Below are positions 1 through 21,094 of a stretch of 22,886 bases of DNA, in pieces (the stretch's first letter is position 1; each line of letters starts with the position of its first letter). Below the pieces are notes generated by a model. The model was not told the origin of the DNA. It did not search any database and worked only from the letters and a program-made list of their open reading frames with translations. The DNA lies in contig JAQGDQ010001869.1 of the NCBI GenBank assembly GCA_030141605.1, positions 1 to 22,886 on the forward strand, in the 5' to 3' direction. This DNA comes from Tubiluchus corallicola. Taxonomy: Eukaryota; Priapulida; Priapulimorpha; Priapulimorphida; Tubiluchidae. The translations under genes were made by a program, and so were the position numbers.

Positions 1-1001
1 TGAGTAATGGGTAAATTGTTTGAAGTTTCCCTGTCCAGTTATATAAGTAATGGGTAAATTGTTTGAAGTTTCTCTGTCCAGTTATATAAGTAATGGGTAA
101 ATTGTTTGAAGTTTCCCTGTCCAGTTATATAAGTAATGGGTAAATTGTTTGAAGTTTCTCTGTCCAGTTATATAAGTAATGGGTAAATTGTTTGAAGTTT
201 TCCTGTCCAGTTATATAAGTAATGGGTAAATTGTTTGAAGTTTCCCTGTCCAGTTATATAAGTAATTGGTAAATTGTTTGAAATTTCCCTGTCCAGTTAT
301 ATAAGTAATGGGTAAATTGTTGGAAGTTTCCCTGTCCAGTTATATAAGTAATGGGTAAATTGTTTGAAGTTTCTCTGTCCAGTTATATAAGTAATGGGTA
401 AATTGTTTGAAGTTTCTCTGTCCAGTTATATAAGTAATGGGTAAATTGTTTGAAGTTTCCCTGTCCAGTTATATGAGTAATGGGTAAATTGTTTGAAGTT
501 TCTCTGTCCAGTTATATAAGTAATGGGTAAATTGTTTGAAGTTTCCCTGTCCAGTTATATAAGTAATGGGTAAACTGTTTGAAGTTTCTCTGTCCAGTTA
601 TATAAGTAATGGGTAAACTGTTTGAAGTTTCCCTGTCCAGTTATACAAGTAATGGGTAAATTGTTTGAAGTTTCCCTGTCCAGTTATATAAGTAATGGGT
701 AAATTGTTTGAAGTTTCCCTGTCCAGTTATATAAGTAATGGGTAAATTCTTTGAAGTTTCCCTGTCCAGTTATATAAGTAATGGGTAAATTCTTTGAAGT
801 TTCCCTGTCCAGTTATATAAGTAATGGGTAAATTGTTTGAAGTTTCCCTGTCCAGTTATATAAGTAATGGGTAAATTGTTTGAAGTTTCCCTGTCCAGTT
901 ATATAAGTAATGGGTAAATTGTTTGAAGTTTCCCTGTCCAGTTATATAAGTAATGGGTAAATTGTTTGAAGTTTCCCTGTCCAGTTATATAAGTAATGGG
1001 T
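1..1001. repeat. 43-bp minisatellite, about 23 copies
   Basis: Head-to-tail units of 43 bp fill the first kilobase. Each carries the landmarks AAGTAATGGGTAAATTG and TTTGAAGTTTCCCTGTCCAG, and copies differ by a few substitutions (CCC/CTC, ATG/ATT, TTG/CTG). The array runs off the left edge, so its full length is unknown. It ends about 60 bp before the first recognised exon, so it probably lies in an intron of the polycystin-like gene. No spacers separate the units. Confidence 0.97.
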
Positions 1002-1059
1002 TTACATAAACTTTATACAACAGATTTTTCATTATTTGTTTGTTTTTCTGTCTTACCAG

Positions 1060-11228
<10,169 letters not shown>

Positions 11229-11509
11229 GTAAGACTGTGATATTAAACTTTTTAGATTGACTTATTAATGCTTTGATGATGCTCCATTAATGACCACTAA
11301 AGGCGAGTGTACCTTGCTGGATTATCAGATTTCAACACGTCATGATGTAAAGTGGCTATTTAAATTAGGCACCTTAAAAATTATGTTACTTTATGGCAAT
11401 GTTATGCATATATCCTACTCGAGTTAAAAGGATTTTTTGTTTGTTTTCATTTTAAAAATATTTAGCAATACTGTTCTGACAGCGCCATTACAAGACGTCA
11501 TATGAGCTA
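11229..11509. other. No feature recognised
   Basis: Sequence after the last recognised polycystin-like exon. I see no further exon in any frame that continues the phase 1 donor. Confidence 0.5.
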
Positions 11510-12078
11510 AATGCTGCGTTTTATGCAGAGAAAAAATGGAGATAAATGCTACGTTTTAGCCAGAGAAAAATACAGCCAAATGCTACGTTTTGGGCAGAGA
11601 AAAATAGAGCTAACTGCTACGTTTTAGCCAGAGAAAAAATGGAACTAAATGCTACGTTTTAGCCAGAGAAAAATACAGCTAAATGCTACGTTTTGGGCAG
11701 AGAAAAATAGAGCTAACTGCTACGTTTTAGACAGAGAAAAAACAGAACTAAATGCTACGTTTTAGGCAGAGAAAAATACAGCTAAATGCTACGTTTTGGG
11801 CAGAGAAAAATAGAGCTAACTGCTACGTTTTAGCAGAGAAAAAATAGAGCTAAATGCTACGTTTTAGGCAGAGAAAAAATAGAGCTAAATGCTACGTTTT
11901 AGGCAGAAAAAATAGAGCTAAATGCTACGTTTTAGATAGAAAAAAATAGAGCTAAATACTACGTTTCAGACAGAGAAAAAACAGAACTAAATGCTACGTT
12001 TTAGGCACAGAAAAATACAGCTAAATGCTACGTTTTGGGCAGAGAAAAATAGAGCTAACTGCTACGTTTTAGCAGAGA
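11510..12078. repeat. 34-35-bp minisatellite, about 17 copies
   Basis: Units carry GCTACGTTTTAGGCAGAG and AAAAATAGAGCTAA. Copy starts are 34 or 35 bp apart, with variants TTGGGC, TAGCC and TAGAC. A three-unit pattern (ACAGCTAAAT, then GAGCTAACT, then GAACTAAAT) recurs, suggesting higher-order amplification. Confidence 0.93.
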
Positions 12079-12481
12079 CATTTTTACATAGTTTGCTGCG
12101 TTGCAAGGTGGATATGCAACACTAAATAAGGTGGCTATTTATGCTTGTGGTGGTTGTAGCAGGAACGGAATCTAGCAAGATGAGGCACTGGATCAACCGA
12201 GGTGTCTTACCGCCACCTGGGATATACACATCTTCTCTCATATCAGATAAACAGGATCAGATTGCATGGCAGGCAGACGCTCATCCATTTATGAACTAGG
12301 TGCAGTGTTGCGGAAGTTCCGAGACACAGCCAATTCTGTTAACTCAAATAAATTTCTCTAAGATGCTCATGCAATTGAAAATTAATTGCACTGCTCTAAA
12401 TAGGAAAGGCACGTTTCCCCTCGAGTGCCAGACTGCTTGATGGATGGAAACACAGACAACTACAAAAACTGTTAAACTTAC
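12079..12481. other. Unassigned sequence between minisatellite and kinase exon
   Basis: Moderately complex sequence. I searched both strands for the next kinase exon (VAVK and the αC-helix Glu) and did not find it. Nothing else is recognised. Confidence 0.5.
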
Positions 12482-12633
12482 CCGTTGCCTTGTCTTTAGC
12501 CGAGAACACTTCGCCATACGTCCCCTCCCCCACCGTGTCCAGCAGTTCGTATTTATCGGTTGGATCCGGCAGGTGATGAAAGTCAATCAAACAACTCAGC
12601 TGACTGTACAATTCCATTCGACTCTTCATTATG
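12482..12633 (-). CDS. First coding exon of a class III myosin-like (MYO3/NINAC) protein kinase
   Basis: The start ATG is at 12627-12629 with A at -3, and an upstream acceptor-like ACAG ends at 12634. The exon gives 49 codons and ends ACGG/gtaagt (phase 1). It encodes LIDFHHLPDPTDKYELLDTV and the glycine-rich loop GEGTYGEVFSAKD (residues 34-46). The loop matches G-x-G-x-x-G-x-V of protein kinases. The preceding LPDPTDK(Y/F)E motif is characteristic of the kinase head of class III myosins, which act in actin protrusions and photoreceptors. Another Ste20-type kinase such as a MAP4K4 relative is possible. No second exon is visible to the left, so the gene is either very long or broken. Confidence 0.65.
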
Positions 12634-13500
12634 CTGTATTTACCTGCTGTCCTTGATTAACAACAAAATCAATCATCTCCAAATGTTACCTGTAAATAAT
12701 CAATTGTTATCAATTAACTAATCAGGTAATCACGTCTTTTCGCCGGTTCCAGCGATTGATGATGATCATGAAAACGTCAAAGGTTAAGTGTATCAGACAA
12801 TATGCATTAGTGAACACTTGACAACGCTTCACAGCCCCTGTTATTGTAATAGTAACAGTTTTAACAACTAGCTAGAACCTTACCTAGTTCATTTTTTGTT
12901 GTTTCCAAGCAAGATCCTGCTAGTAAATCACTCTACGCGCAGACTAATGCATAATTAATTAAAAACCATGCAAAACAACATAAATTACTGAACCGATGCT
13001 GCAGAAGGCTTTGCTTTACCAATACGTTACGTGACAGTTGTAGTTAACACGCGTTGCTATGGCACACCTTTGACCAACAGTAACTACGCCGCGTACACAC
13101 TGCGACACTGCGAAAAGGCTTATTAATTAACGTACGAAACAGCCAGAAAAGCGATGTTACCTGCTTCACTGGGCATAAATACTGATAACACTGCATCCAC
13201 ATTACATAACCAGCTAATATTTCACAATGACTAGCTACCAGTTCCCACAGTTATTACGGTAGACTGCATAAAATGTTGTAATGAATGATAATGGAAAATG
13301 CGTACATTTACAAACAATAAACAATGGCTGACAGTACAGTACTCACATTTCTGCAAAATACACACAACAAACAACTTTCACAAATCCGTCTATCTAACAC
13401 AAACACGTAATTAACACATCTGTAATTCACATCAAAGAATAAAGATTAGAATTTAAGCTACTTATTTTCGCTACTAAATTTAGTTTCGCTTACGACGCGC
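12634..13500. promoter_or_regulatory. Possible promoter and 5' region of the kinase gene
   Basis: The sequence upstream of the kinase start has a CpG-containing patch at about 13020-13160 (ACGTTACGTGACAG, ACACGCGTTGC, GCCGCGTAC) in otherwise AT-rich DNA. No clear TATA box or transcription start could be fixed. The call is inference from position. Confidence 0.25.
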
Positions 13501-13582
13501 TGCGAAATCCTACTTTTGATTGACGCATAGCGAAATCCTACTTTTGATTGACGCACAGCGAAATCCTATTTTTGATTAGCGG
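13501..13582. repeat. 28-bp tandem repeat, 3 copies
   Basis: GCGAAATCCTACTTTTGATT plus GACGCATA recurs three times with few changes. Confidence 0.88.
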
Positions 13583-14020
13583 TTTATGAAACAGTTAAAT
13601 TTAGCAGTGACACAGTCACGTGATCGAATGCACACAGGAAAATCCTGTCTACGTTGTGGCTGTGGATTTATCAGCTCCCAGTAGAAAGACCGGAAACACG
13701 TCATTCGGTTTACTGTGACAGGATTACAGGTAGGCCTGCAGGCGCCAGTCTTATCAAAATTTACACTACAATGGAGAGACAACCCGTCCCGGACTTTCGT
13801 GTCCATTTCACACCCTAATGAGTTCTAATTGCATCTTCATTTAGTAGTCAAACTCATTTTTCCTTTGATCACAAACTAGAAAAGTATCTTCAATGTGACT
13901 CCATTGTCAAACATTGACTGAAAACATTAATGATCTATAAACAAGATACACAAATTGAACACAATTCTTTTGTGAAATTTACGAAATTTTGTTGAACTGC
14001 ATAGCCACAACAATTCTCTA
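13583..14020. other. No feature recognised
   Basis: A 76-codon minus-strand frame at 13576-13806 has no recognisable domain or splice logic and is not called a gene. Confidence 0.45.
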
Positions 14021-14021
14021 A

Positions 14022-14347
14022 TAATCCTATCATCATCATCATCATTATCATCATCATCATCATCATCATAATCATCATCAACACTACCATCACCATCCTT
14101 CTCTTTATCATCGTTCCCATCATCATCATCTTCATCATAATCATCATCATCATCAACACTACCATCACCATCCTTCTCTTTATCATCGTTCCCATCATCA
14201 TCATCATCATCTTCATCATAATCATCATCATCAACACTACCATCACCATCCTTCTCTTTATCATCGTTCCCATCATCATCATCATCATCTTCATCACAAT
14301 CATCATCATCAACACTACCATCACCATCCTTCTCTTTATCATCGTTC

Positions 14348-14378
<31 letters not shown>

Positions 14379-14394
14379 TCATTATTATTATCAT
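14022..14394. repeat. ATC/GAT-rich compound minisatellite, 4 copies of 75-78 bp
   Basis: Units combine (ATC)n with AACACTACCATCACCATCC and TTCTCTTTATCATCGTTCCC. Copy landmarks lie at 14080, 14155, 14233 and 14311. On the minus strand one frame reads as an Asp-rich repeat (DDDGNDDKEKDGDGSVDDD). Two frames are open because the units are near multiples of three, so the open frame alone is not evidence of a gene. Confidence 0.93.
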
Positions 14395-14800
14395 TCCTTA
14401 TTATATTTTACAGAGTATAACAAGTTGGAATTCAGTACATAAGAAAAGACCTACTCAATACTAATACTTGCGGCAGAACAGGTACCTATCCTATTTATTA
14501 AAGAAAATTCTCTGATACGCATGCACAGACAGGTAAAGGTGTTTTAACCATGTTTAAACAAAGTGTATGCTATTGGAAAAACAACGCTTTTTCGTGGAAT
14601 TTCTAAATAGGTTTTCTCCACATAAAGTGCATGAAACCAAGTGCGCATGCGTAAAACAAGGACAAAGACAAGAATAATTTAGCGTCACTCGTTTAACAGC
14701 ATAAACGACTGTTTAGCGACTTACACTTACAGGTAAGAACTATGCAGGTAAGAACGCAACACACAAATATCCTGTAGGGTATATGTCCTGTCATTGGCAT
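14395..14800. other. No gene; sites resembling NRF1 motifs
   Basis: It contains GTGCGCATGCGTAAA at about 14641-14655, close to the NRF1 core GCGCATGCG, and TACGCATGCACAG at about 14516. No transcript can be linked to them. Confidence 0.35.
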
Positions 14801-15276
14801 CCGCTAGTATCGAACTCAAGACTGCGTGGTTGCAGTCCATAACAATTAGGCAACCGCTAGTATCGAACTCAAGACTACGTGGCTGCAGTCCATAAGAATT
14901 AGGCAGCCGCTAGTATCGAACTCAAGACTACGTGGTTGAGGTCCATAAGAATTTGGCAGCCGCTAGTATCGAACTCAAGACTAAGTGGTTGAGGTCCATA
15001 AGAATTTTGCAGCCGCTAGTATCGAACTCAAGACTGCGTGGTTGCAGTCCATAAGAATTTGGCAGCCGCTAGTATCGAACTCAAGACTACGTGGTTGAGG
15101 TCCATAAGAATTTGGCAGCCCCTAGTATCGAATTCAAGACTGCGTGGCTGCAGTCCATAAGAATTTGGCAGCTGCTAGTATCGAACTCAAGACTGCGTGG
15201 CTGCAGTCCATAAGAATTTGGCAGCCGCTAGTATCGAACTCAAAACTACGTGGTTGCAGTCCATAAGAATTCGGCA
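14801..15276. repeat. 53-bp minisatellite, 9 copies, each with a B-box-like motif
   Basis: Unit starts fall at 14801, 14854, 14907, 14960 and onward at exactly 53 bp. Each carries CCGCTAGTATCGAACTCAAG. On the minus strand every intact unit contains GAGTTCGATACTAG, which fits the tRNA/SINE B-box consensus GWTCRANNC. Confidence 0.95.
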
Positions 15277-15364
15277 AAAAACAGCTAAAGTGATTAAGAG
15301 TTGAATATATTTAGCAAGTGTCAATGCTCTATCATGCTTTAGTTAACTAATACGTTTTAGGGTG

Positions 15365-15453
15365 GCATGCGAATGGTTGAGTAGTACTGCGGTGCTTGAT
15401 GAATGAAGTTAAGCAACACCGAATCTGGTCATTGAATGGATGGGTAACTACCG
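15365..15453 (+). repeat. 5S rRNA-like fragment (5S pseudogene or 5S-derived SINE)
   Basis: GAAGTTAAGCAACACCG (15405-15421) followed by TCTGGTCA and GGATGGGTAACTACCG (15438-15453) follows the order of the 5S rRNA internal control region: box A, intermediate element, box C. The 5' part is poorly conserved and the 3' terminal stem is absent, so this is not a functional 5S gene. Confidence 0.65.
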
Positions 15454-15632
15454 AATTGCACATTCATTTCGACACTTTTACCTGCTCTCCTGCCCGGGAA
15501 TATTTACCTCACGTACATGAAAAGTGTGCAAGAGACCTCTGCTGGTCCACTGCCTCATCTCAGAGTGTAAGAAGCTGTAGCTAAGGACACAACACGCATG
15601 TAGGTATATGCGAATAATGTCTACAAGCATTT

Positions 15633-16404
15633 GTTAAGCTAGTCCACGACTCCACGTGTCTCGTTAAGCTAGTCCACGACTCTACGTGTCTCGTTAAGCT
15701 AGTCCACGAATCCACGTCTCGTTAAGCTAGTCCACGACTCCACGTGTCTCGTTGAGCTAGTCCACGACTCCACGTGTCTCGTTAAGCTAGTCCACGACTC
15801 CACGTGTCTCGTTAAGCTAGTCCACGACTCCACGTATCTCGTTAAGCTAGTCCACGACTCCACGTGTCTCGTTAAGCTAGTCCACGACTCCACATGTCTA
15901 GTTAAGTTAGTCCACGACTCCACATGTCTCGTTAAGCTAGTCCACGACTCCACATGTCTCGTTAAGCTAGTCCACGACTCTACGTGTCTCGTTAAGCTAG
16001 TCCACGAATCCACGTCTCGTTAAGCTAGTCCACGACTCCACGTGTCTCGTTGAGCTAGTCCATGACTCCACGTGTCTCGTTGAGCTAGTCCACGACTCCA
16101 CGTGTCTCGTTAAGCTAGTCCACGACTCCACGTGTCTCGTTAAGCTAGTCCACGACTCCACGTATCTCGTTAAGCTAGTCCACGACTCCACGTGTCTCGT
16201 TAAGCTAGTCCACGACTCCACATGTCTAGTTAAGTTAGTCCACGACTCCACATGTCTAGTTAAGTTAGTCCACGACTCCACGTGTCTCGTTAAGCTAGTC
16301 CACGACTCCACATGTCTAGTTAAGTTAGTCCACGACTCCACATGTCTCGTTAAGCTAGTCCACGACTCCACATGTCTCGTTAAGCTAGTCCACGACTCCA
16401 CATG
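15633..16404. repeat. 30-bp minisatellite, about 26 copies, with 298-bp higher-order repeat
   Basis: The unit carries GTTAAGCTAGTCCACGACTC and CACGTGTCTC. Two units have a 2-bp deletion (CACGTCTC), and the variant block starting TCTACGTGTC at 15681 recurs at 15979 with the same order of variants. The minus strand reads as HVESWTSLTR repeats, a by-product of the 30-bp period. Most units contain the E-box palindrome CACGTG. Confidence 0.96.
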
Positions 16405-17020
16405 CAAAAATGCTAAACGAAGTCAATCTTCTGATAGTTAAATTTCAAGTAAAACAGTTTTAACAATAGCAAGCTAACTTTCAACAGTGGGGTAAGATCT
16501 ACAAAGATTTCCCAAATGCCTGATTAAATACATACATCCGCTGCATTCCCAGAAATTCAGGAGACTTCAATTTATCCAGAGTCACCAATTGATGGTTCAT
16601 GACTTTTGCAAACATTAAAATTAGCAAATGAAAGAAATCCTTGAAATATTAGCACTGCTGTTATGTATCTTAAACTTTTCCAACGAAAATGACGTCATAA
16701 GTACTTTAATTGCAATTCATTTACCGAAATTTAATTATAATGGTCACTATGCAAGCAAATTACGATTAGTTGGCTTGTATAGTTTGAACTATCAAGGCAA
16801 CTTTGATAAAACTGACTGAAAATTGCCTAGTCTGCATAATATAATATGATAATTTAATAAATTTATTTGTCTGTTTATTTTACATAATTAATAAAGTACA
16901 TTAATTAGTCATTGATTAGAAAATGAAACTGGAAATGGGATGCCGAAAGACCAGCGGTCAGCCACCGCTGTCCAATTCATATTTAATAATAGACTTAATT
17001 TTATATTTAGGAGACTCTAT
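16405..17020. other. No gene recognised
   Basis: A 63-codon frame at 16628-16819 has no domain or splice support. A small hairpin, CAGCGGT and ACCGCTG separated by 5 bases, lies at 16952-16970. Confidence 0.4.
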
Positions 17021-17049
17021 TATAAAAGTGCAATAATTTATTGACAAGT

Positions 17050-17125
17050 AATTCGTTACAGTACATAACATTACATTACATTACACATACATTACATTAC
17101 AGTACATAACATTACATTATACAAT
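17050..17125. repeat. ACATT-type microsatellite
   Basis: Irregular repeats of TTACATTACATTACA and CAGTACATAACATT. Confidence 0.8.
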
Positions 17126-18090
17126 GCAAAAAACAATAGAAAACTACACAGACAGAACCCCGTGCATGGAGTATAACCGTCATATAACACAACAATGCTA
17201 ACTGACCATCTATTACTCAGCAAATGCTATTTAAACTGCTGTAAATGAATTATTACACGCAGTAAACGGCAATTCCATCATACCTACCATTCGTTTTAAT
17301 AATCCAAATTAATGTACATCGCACGTTAAGCCACCACAAACACTTTTCACTTACAATCTTCACAAACTATGGCGACCGTCAGATCACTATCCGTAGCACG
17401 TGCCGCGGCACACACAACAAAATGTGTTCTGTCAAAACTTTAGCTGAGCTAAAATTGAACTAATCACACAACACAAACATCGTCAAACAAACCCAAATCT
17501 GTTTTTATCAAATCAAAATGTATAATTCAATCAGCAGGATTTCGTCTGATAAGCACATTACGAGCGAGTTGAGCGGGTTTTTACAGGACAATCCTCCCGG
17601 GAATGATAGCAACGCACAGAATGATGGAAACCGGTATTATAGCGGTCGGCCGATAGGGGTCACTGGATAAAGTCGACCATTATGGCAGCTGGCGCGTGCA
17701 TAAAACAGACTACCCCAGACAAGCGAGTTTTGGGGGAGAGCCAAACAACGTTTTCAAAAAATGTTTGTTGAAAGTTTCACTTGTTTAATGGAAATTTTAC
17801 AATGGAAATTTTGATGGAAATTTTACTTAATGTCTAATTAAGTACTTCTGCCTAATTTTTGTTTTGCTAGGATTAATTTTGTAGAAAACTTTAATCTGTT
17901 TAATTTAGTGATTCATCTAACTTTTGCTTTTAGCCATATCTAATTTTACAATGTATTTTGTGCTTAACTGTTTTAGTACTTTAATCGGTTTTTAGTTTTG
18001 TTTATTTTAAGATATTCTGTTCTATTTTTATATTTTAATTAATGCTAACATGCCATGGACCATTATGGAAATATTAGTTTAAACATAATT
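17126..18090. other. Unassigned region with a locally GC-rich patch
   Basis: The stretch 17370-17720 is richer in CpG than its surroundings (GTGCCGCGGCAC, GCGGTCGGCCGATAG, GCTGGCGCGTGCA). It might be a promoter or a transposon end. No adjoining frame or exon supports either. Confidence 0.35.
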
Positions 18091-18099
18091 TATTTAGGA

Positions 18100-18660
18100 T
18101 TGGATCAGACAGTTTGAACAACATGATTTAGGATCCTCACCACAACAGACTTTATACACTATTTACAAGAATATTTACAGTAAGAATAGACTATAACTAC
18201 ACAAGCTGACAAGTTTTACTACAAGATTACATTAGACATTAGTAGAAAGTGACGGTTAGAAAACATTTACAGACTATAACTACACAAGCTGACAAGTTTT
18301 ACTACAAGAATACATTAGACATTAGTACAAAATGACGATTATTTAAGACTGATGCATTTCATATCAGATAGAAACTACTGGAAGCGTTTAGTACGTAATA
18401 TAAAGTCATGTATACATTGGAATATTTTACAGTTAGCAACATAGTTAAATTCATCTTTTCCGAATAATAACAACTTTAACAGATCATTATTTCCTAAGGC
18501 AGCTACATCAAGGTTTTCAGGTAGAAGTATTTCATTTAATTTATCAAACATAACATCACATTCCAACACAATATGGAAATATTGTGTATACAATTTAATG
18601 TGTTCCTTGCAAAAACTAAAACTCTGTTCTGTTCTAAACTGACTTTTTCTGCGACTAAGT
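18100..18660 (-). mobile_element. LINE fragment, reverse transcriptase C-terminal tail
   Basis: On the minus strand a frame ending at 18375 encodes HIVLECDVMFDKLNEILLPE, then ALGNNDLLKLLLFGKDEFN and CIHDFILRTKRF. An H-x-x-x-E-C element followed by a basic helix is the usual C-terminal tail of invertebrate LINE reverse transcriptases. A second copy of 88 bp sits at the right window edge. The stretch 18100-18374 would be its 3' UTR. The rest of the element is missing. Confidence 0.6.
18188..18345. repeat. 83-bp tandem duplication
   Basis: AGACTATAACTACACAAGCT begins at 18188 and again at 18271, followed by nearly identical sequence in both copies. It probably lies in the 3' UTR of the LINE fragment. 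Confidence 0.9.
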
Positions 18661-19310
18661 GCATTTAAAAGTCAAGACTGCTGAGCTATCGAAACCAGAT
18701 AAAAGTTTCTTATGTCTGTGAATGTTGTTTCCTACAAAATCTTATCTATAGTACAACTAAACACCTTCAGACAAAGCTTAAACTTAAACATTTACATATC
18801 GAGCTATTCCTAACTTCTGTTACAAAAAATGTATTAATAGTAATACCGGTAATATTCATAAGGTGTGGGATGTTTTTCTTTTATTTAACTTAAACATTCC
18901 CTGGACAAATCTTTACTGTACTCAGGCATAATGAACAAACAGGGGAAGGTACAAGGAACGTGTTATTTGAGGCCGCCTCTCATGGCCAGTCACCTCTATT
19001 AATTACACTAATACAAATAAGACACGGTCAAACAAGGATACCTCAACCTGGTCAGAACGTGGTCAGACAAGGCTGTCCTAGTCCACGGACTATTGCAGGG
19101 AATAATGTAGACGACTGCTATACTCTGACATATAATATTGAAGCACGTACTTGTATAGGAGGTGGAACAGCTGGACAAATTAACTGTTGTGACGACTAAA
19201 CACGGTAATAATTGATGTCTATACTAGGTTAGGAGGAGATTTCTACGCCTGGTCAATGGTATTTGTGTTGAAGCGCAGGTGTTAATTAAACCGATGCACT
19301 GAATGTTCGT
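18661..19310. other. No gene recognised
   Basis: A 79-codon plus-strand frame at 18960-19199 has no recognisable domain, no repeat and no clear splice partner. I cannot support it as a gene. Confidence 0.4.
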
Positions 19311-19320
19311 TTATAGGGGA

Positions 19321-19957
<637 letters not shown>

Positions 19958-19959
<2 letters not shown>

Positions 19960-20378
19960 TTAGAATTTTGAATGGGCAAAGTAGCATGCATAATTTACAA
20001 TTCTCACCCGTCAAGCAGCTAAATCATTACCAGATTCCAACACGTACCTGCCACACACAATATAATTATCAGCAGCAGCAAACTCAATTACTTAGTACAA
20101 GTAACACATTAATATTAGAGGAGTTGCCCTACTAATGAAACTTGCTGTACACAGAACAGCTTTTACGGTTGTTCATATTGGAGTGTAACAAGTCTCTACA
20201 TGTAATAAATCGACTAAACTCGAATTTTTTAGGTTCAGCTCTCCACCTTATCAGGAAACTTAATTTAAACTAATTCAAGCGAGTATAACATTATAAGTTA
20301 CTGAGTTCTAAGATGTAAGCTAAATAACGTAAAGATAAAAAGACCTCCGAATGATTTTCAATTCCCACACAACTTAAA
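19958..20378. other. No gene recognised
   Basis: Short AT-rich sequence with no supported frame. Confidence 0.45.
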
Positions 20379-20463
20379 TACCCTAGTCCTAAACCTAGCT
20401 TTAGCCCTAATCCTAACCATAATCCTAATCCACTCTAGCCTTAACCCTAATCCTAATCCTACC
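20379..20463. repeat. Degenerate CCTAA-type telomere-like repeat
   Basis: Runs such as AGCCCTAATCCTAACC and AACCCTAATCCTAATCC are degenerate versions of the CCCTAA strand of the animal telomere repeat. Confidence 0.75.
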
Positions 20464-20539
20464 TATCTTCTTAGATGTGCAAAATTCTAATAAAAATGAT
20501 ATAAAAAACGAGAATGCAAAATTGGAGAAGAAAATGACA

Positions 20540-21050
20540 GCAACGATGATAATGATGGAGACATCGCCGCCAATGATGATGATGACGACGACGACGACGA
20601 TGATGGCGATGTTGATGATGATGACAATGATGATGATGATGACGATGCCGATGATGGTGATGACAATGATGGCGATGTTGATGATGATTGTGATAATGGC
20701 GATGATGACAATGACGACGACGATGATGATGATGACAATGACGGCGATGTTGATGATGATGATGGTGACAATGACGACAATGATGATGATGACGACGACG
20801 ACGACGAGGACGACGATGATGATGATGATGGCGATGTTGATGATGATGACAATGATGTTGATGATGACGATGCAGATGATGATGATGATGACAATGATGG
20901 CGATGTTGATGATGATTGTGATGATGGCGATGATGACAATGACGACGACGATGATGATGATGACAATGACGGCGATGTTGATGATGGTGACAATGACGAC
21001 AATGATGATGATGACGATGGAGATGACGATGATGTCAGTGACAATGGTAA
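20540..21050. repeat. GAT/GAC compound trinucleotide array
   Basis: About 500 bp of GAT, GAC, AAT and GGC triplets with longer repeated blocks such as GGCGATGTTGATGATGATG. One plus-strand frame is almost pure Asp with interspersed GDV and ND, open from about 20493 to a TGA at 21094. It lacks an upstream ATG, and the other frames are also open, so coding is not shown. Confidence 0.92.
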
Positions 21051-21094
21051 CTGTATAAACTTGACGTCTGTCATCTTTCCGTTGACACACAAAT

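Noticed and set aside
1-1001. CRISPR-like array
   Set aside because: Units are directly contiguous with no variable spacers, and the genome is eukaryotic.
12079-12481. Second exon of the myosin III-like kinase just left of the first
   Set aside because: No frame shows the expected β3 lysine (VAVK) or αC glutamate on the minus strand.
13576-13806. 76-residue minus-strand frame upstream of the kinase exon
   Set aside because: No recognisable motif. Part overlaps a 28-bp tandem repeat, and no splice link to the kinase exon can be shown.
13927-14394. Minus-strand Asp-rich and Met-rich protein frames
   Set aside because: Two overlapping frames are open because of the triplet repeat. There is no independent evidence of a gene, so it is listed only as a repeat.
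15699-16407. Frames of HVESWTSLTR repeats that look like a repeat protein
   Set aside because: The 30-bp period keeps any frame without a stop open. The 2-bp deletions break the frame in the middle, and other units change at all codon positions.
18960-19199. 79-residue frame with several cysteines near its end
   Set aside because: No signal peptide, no known domain, no clear splice or promoter context.
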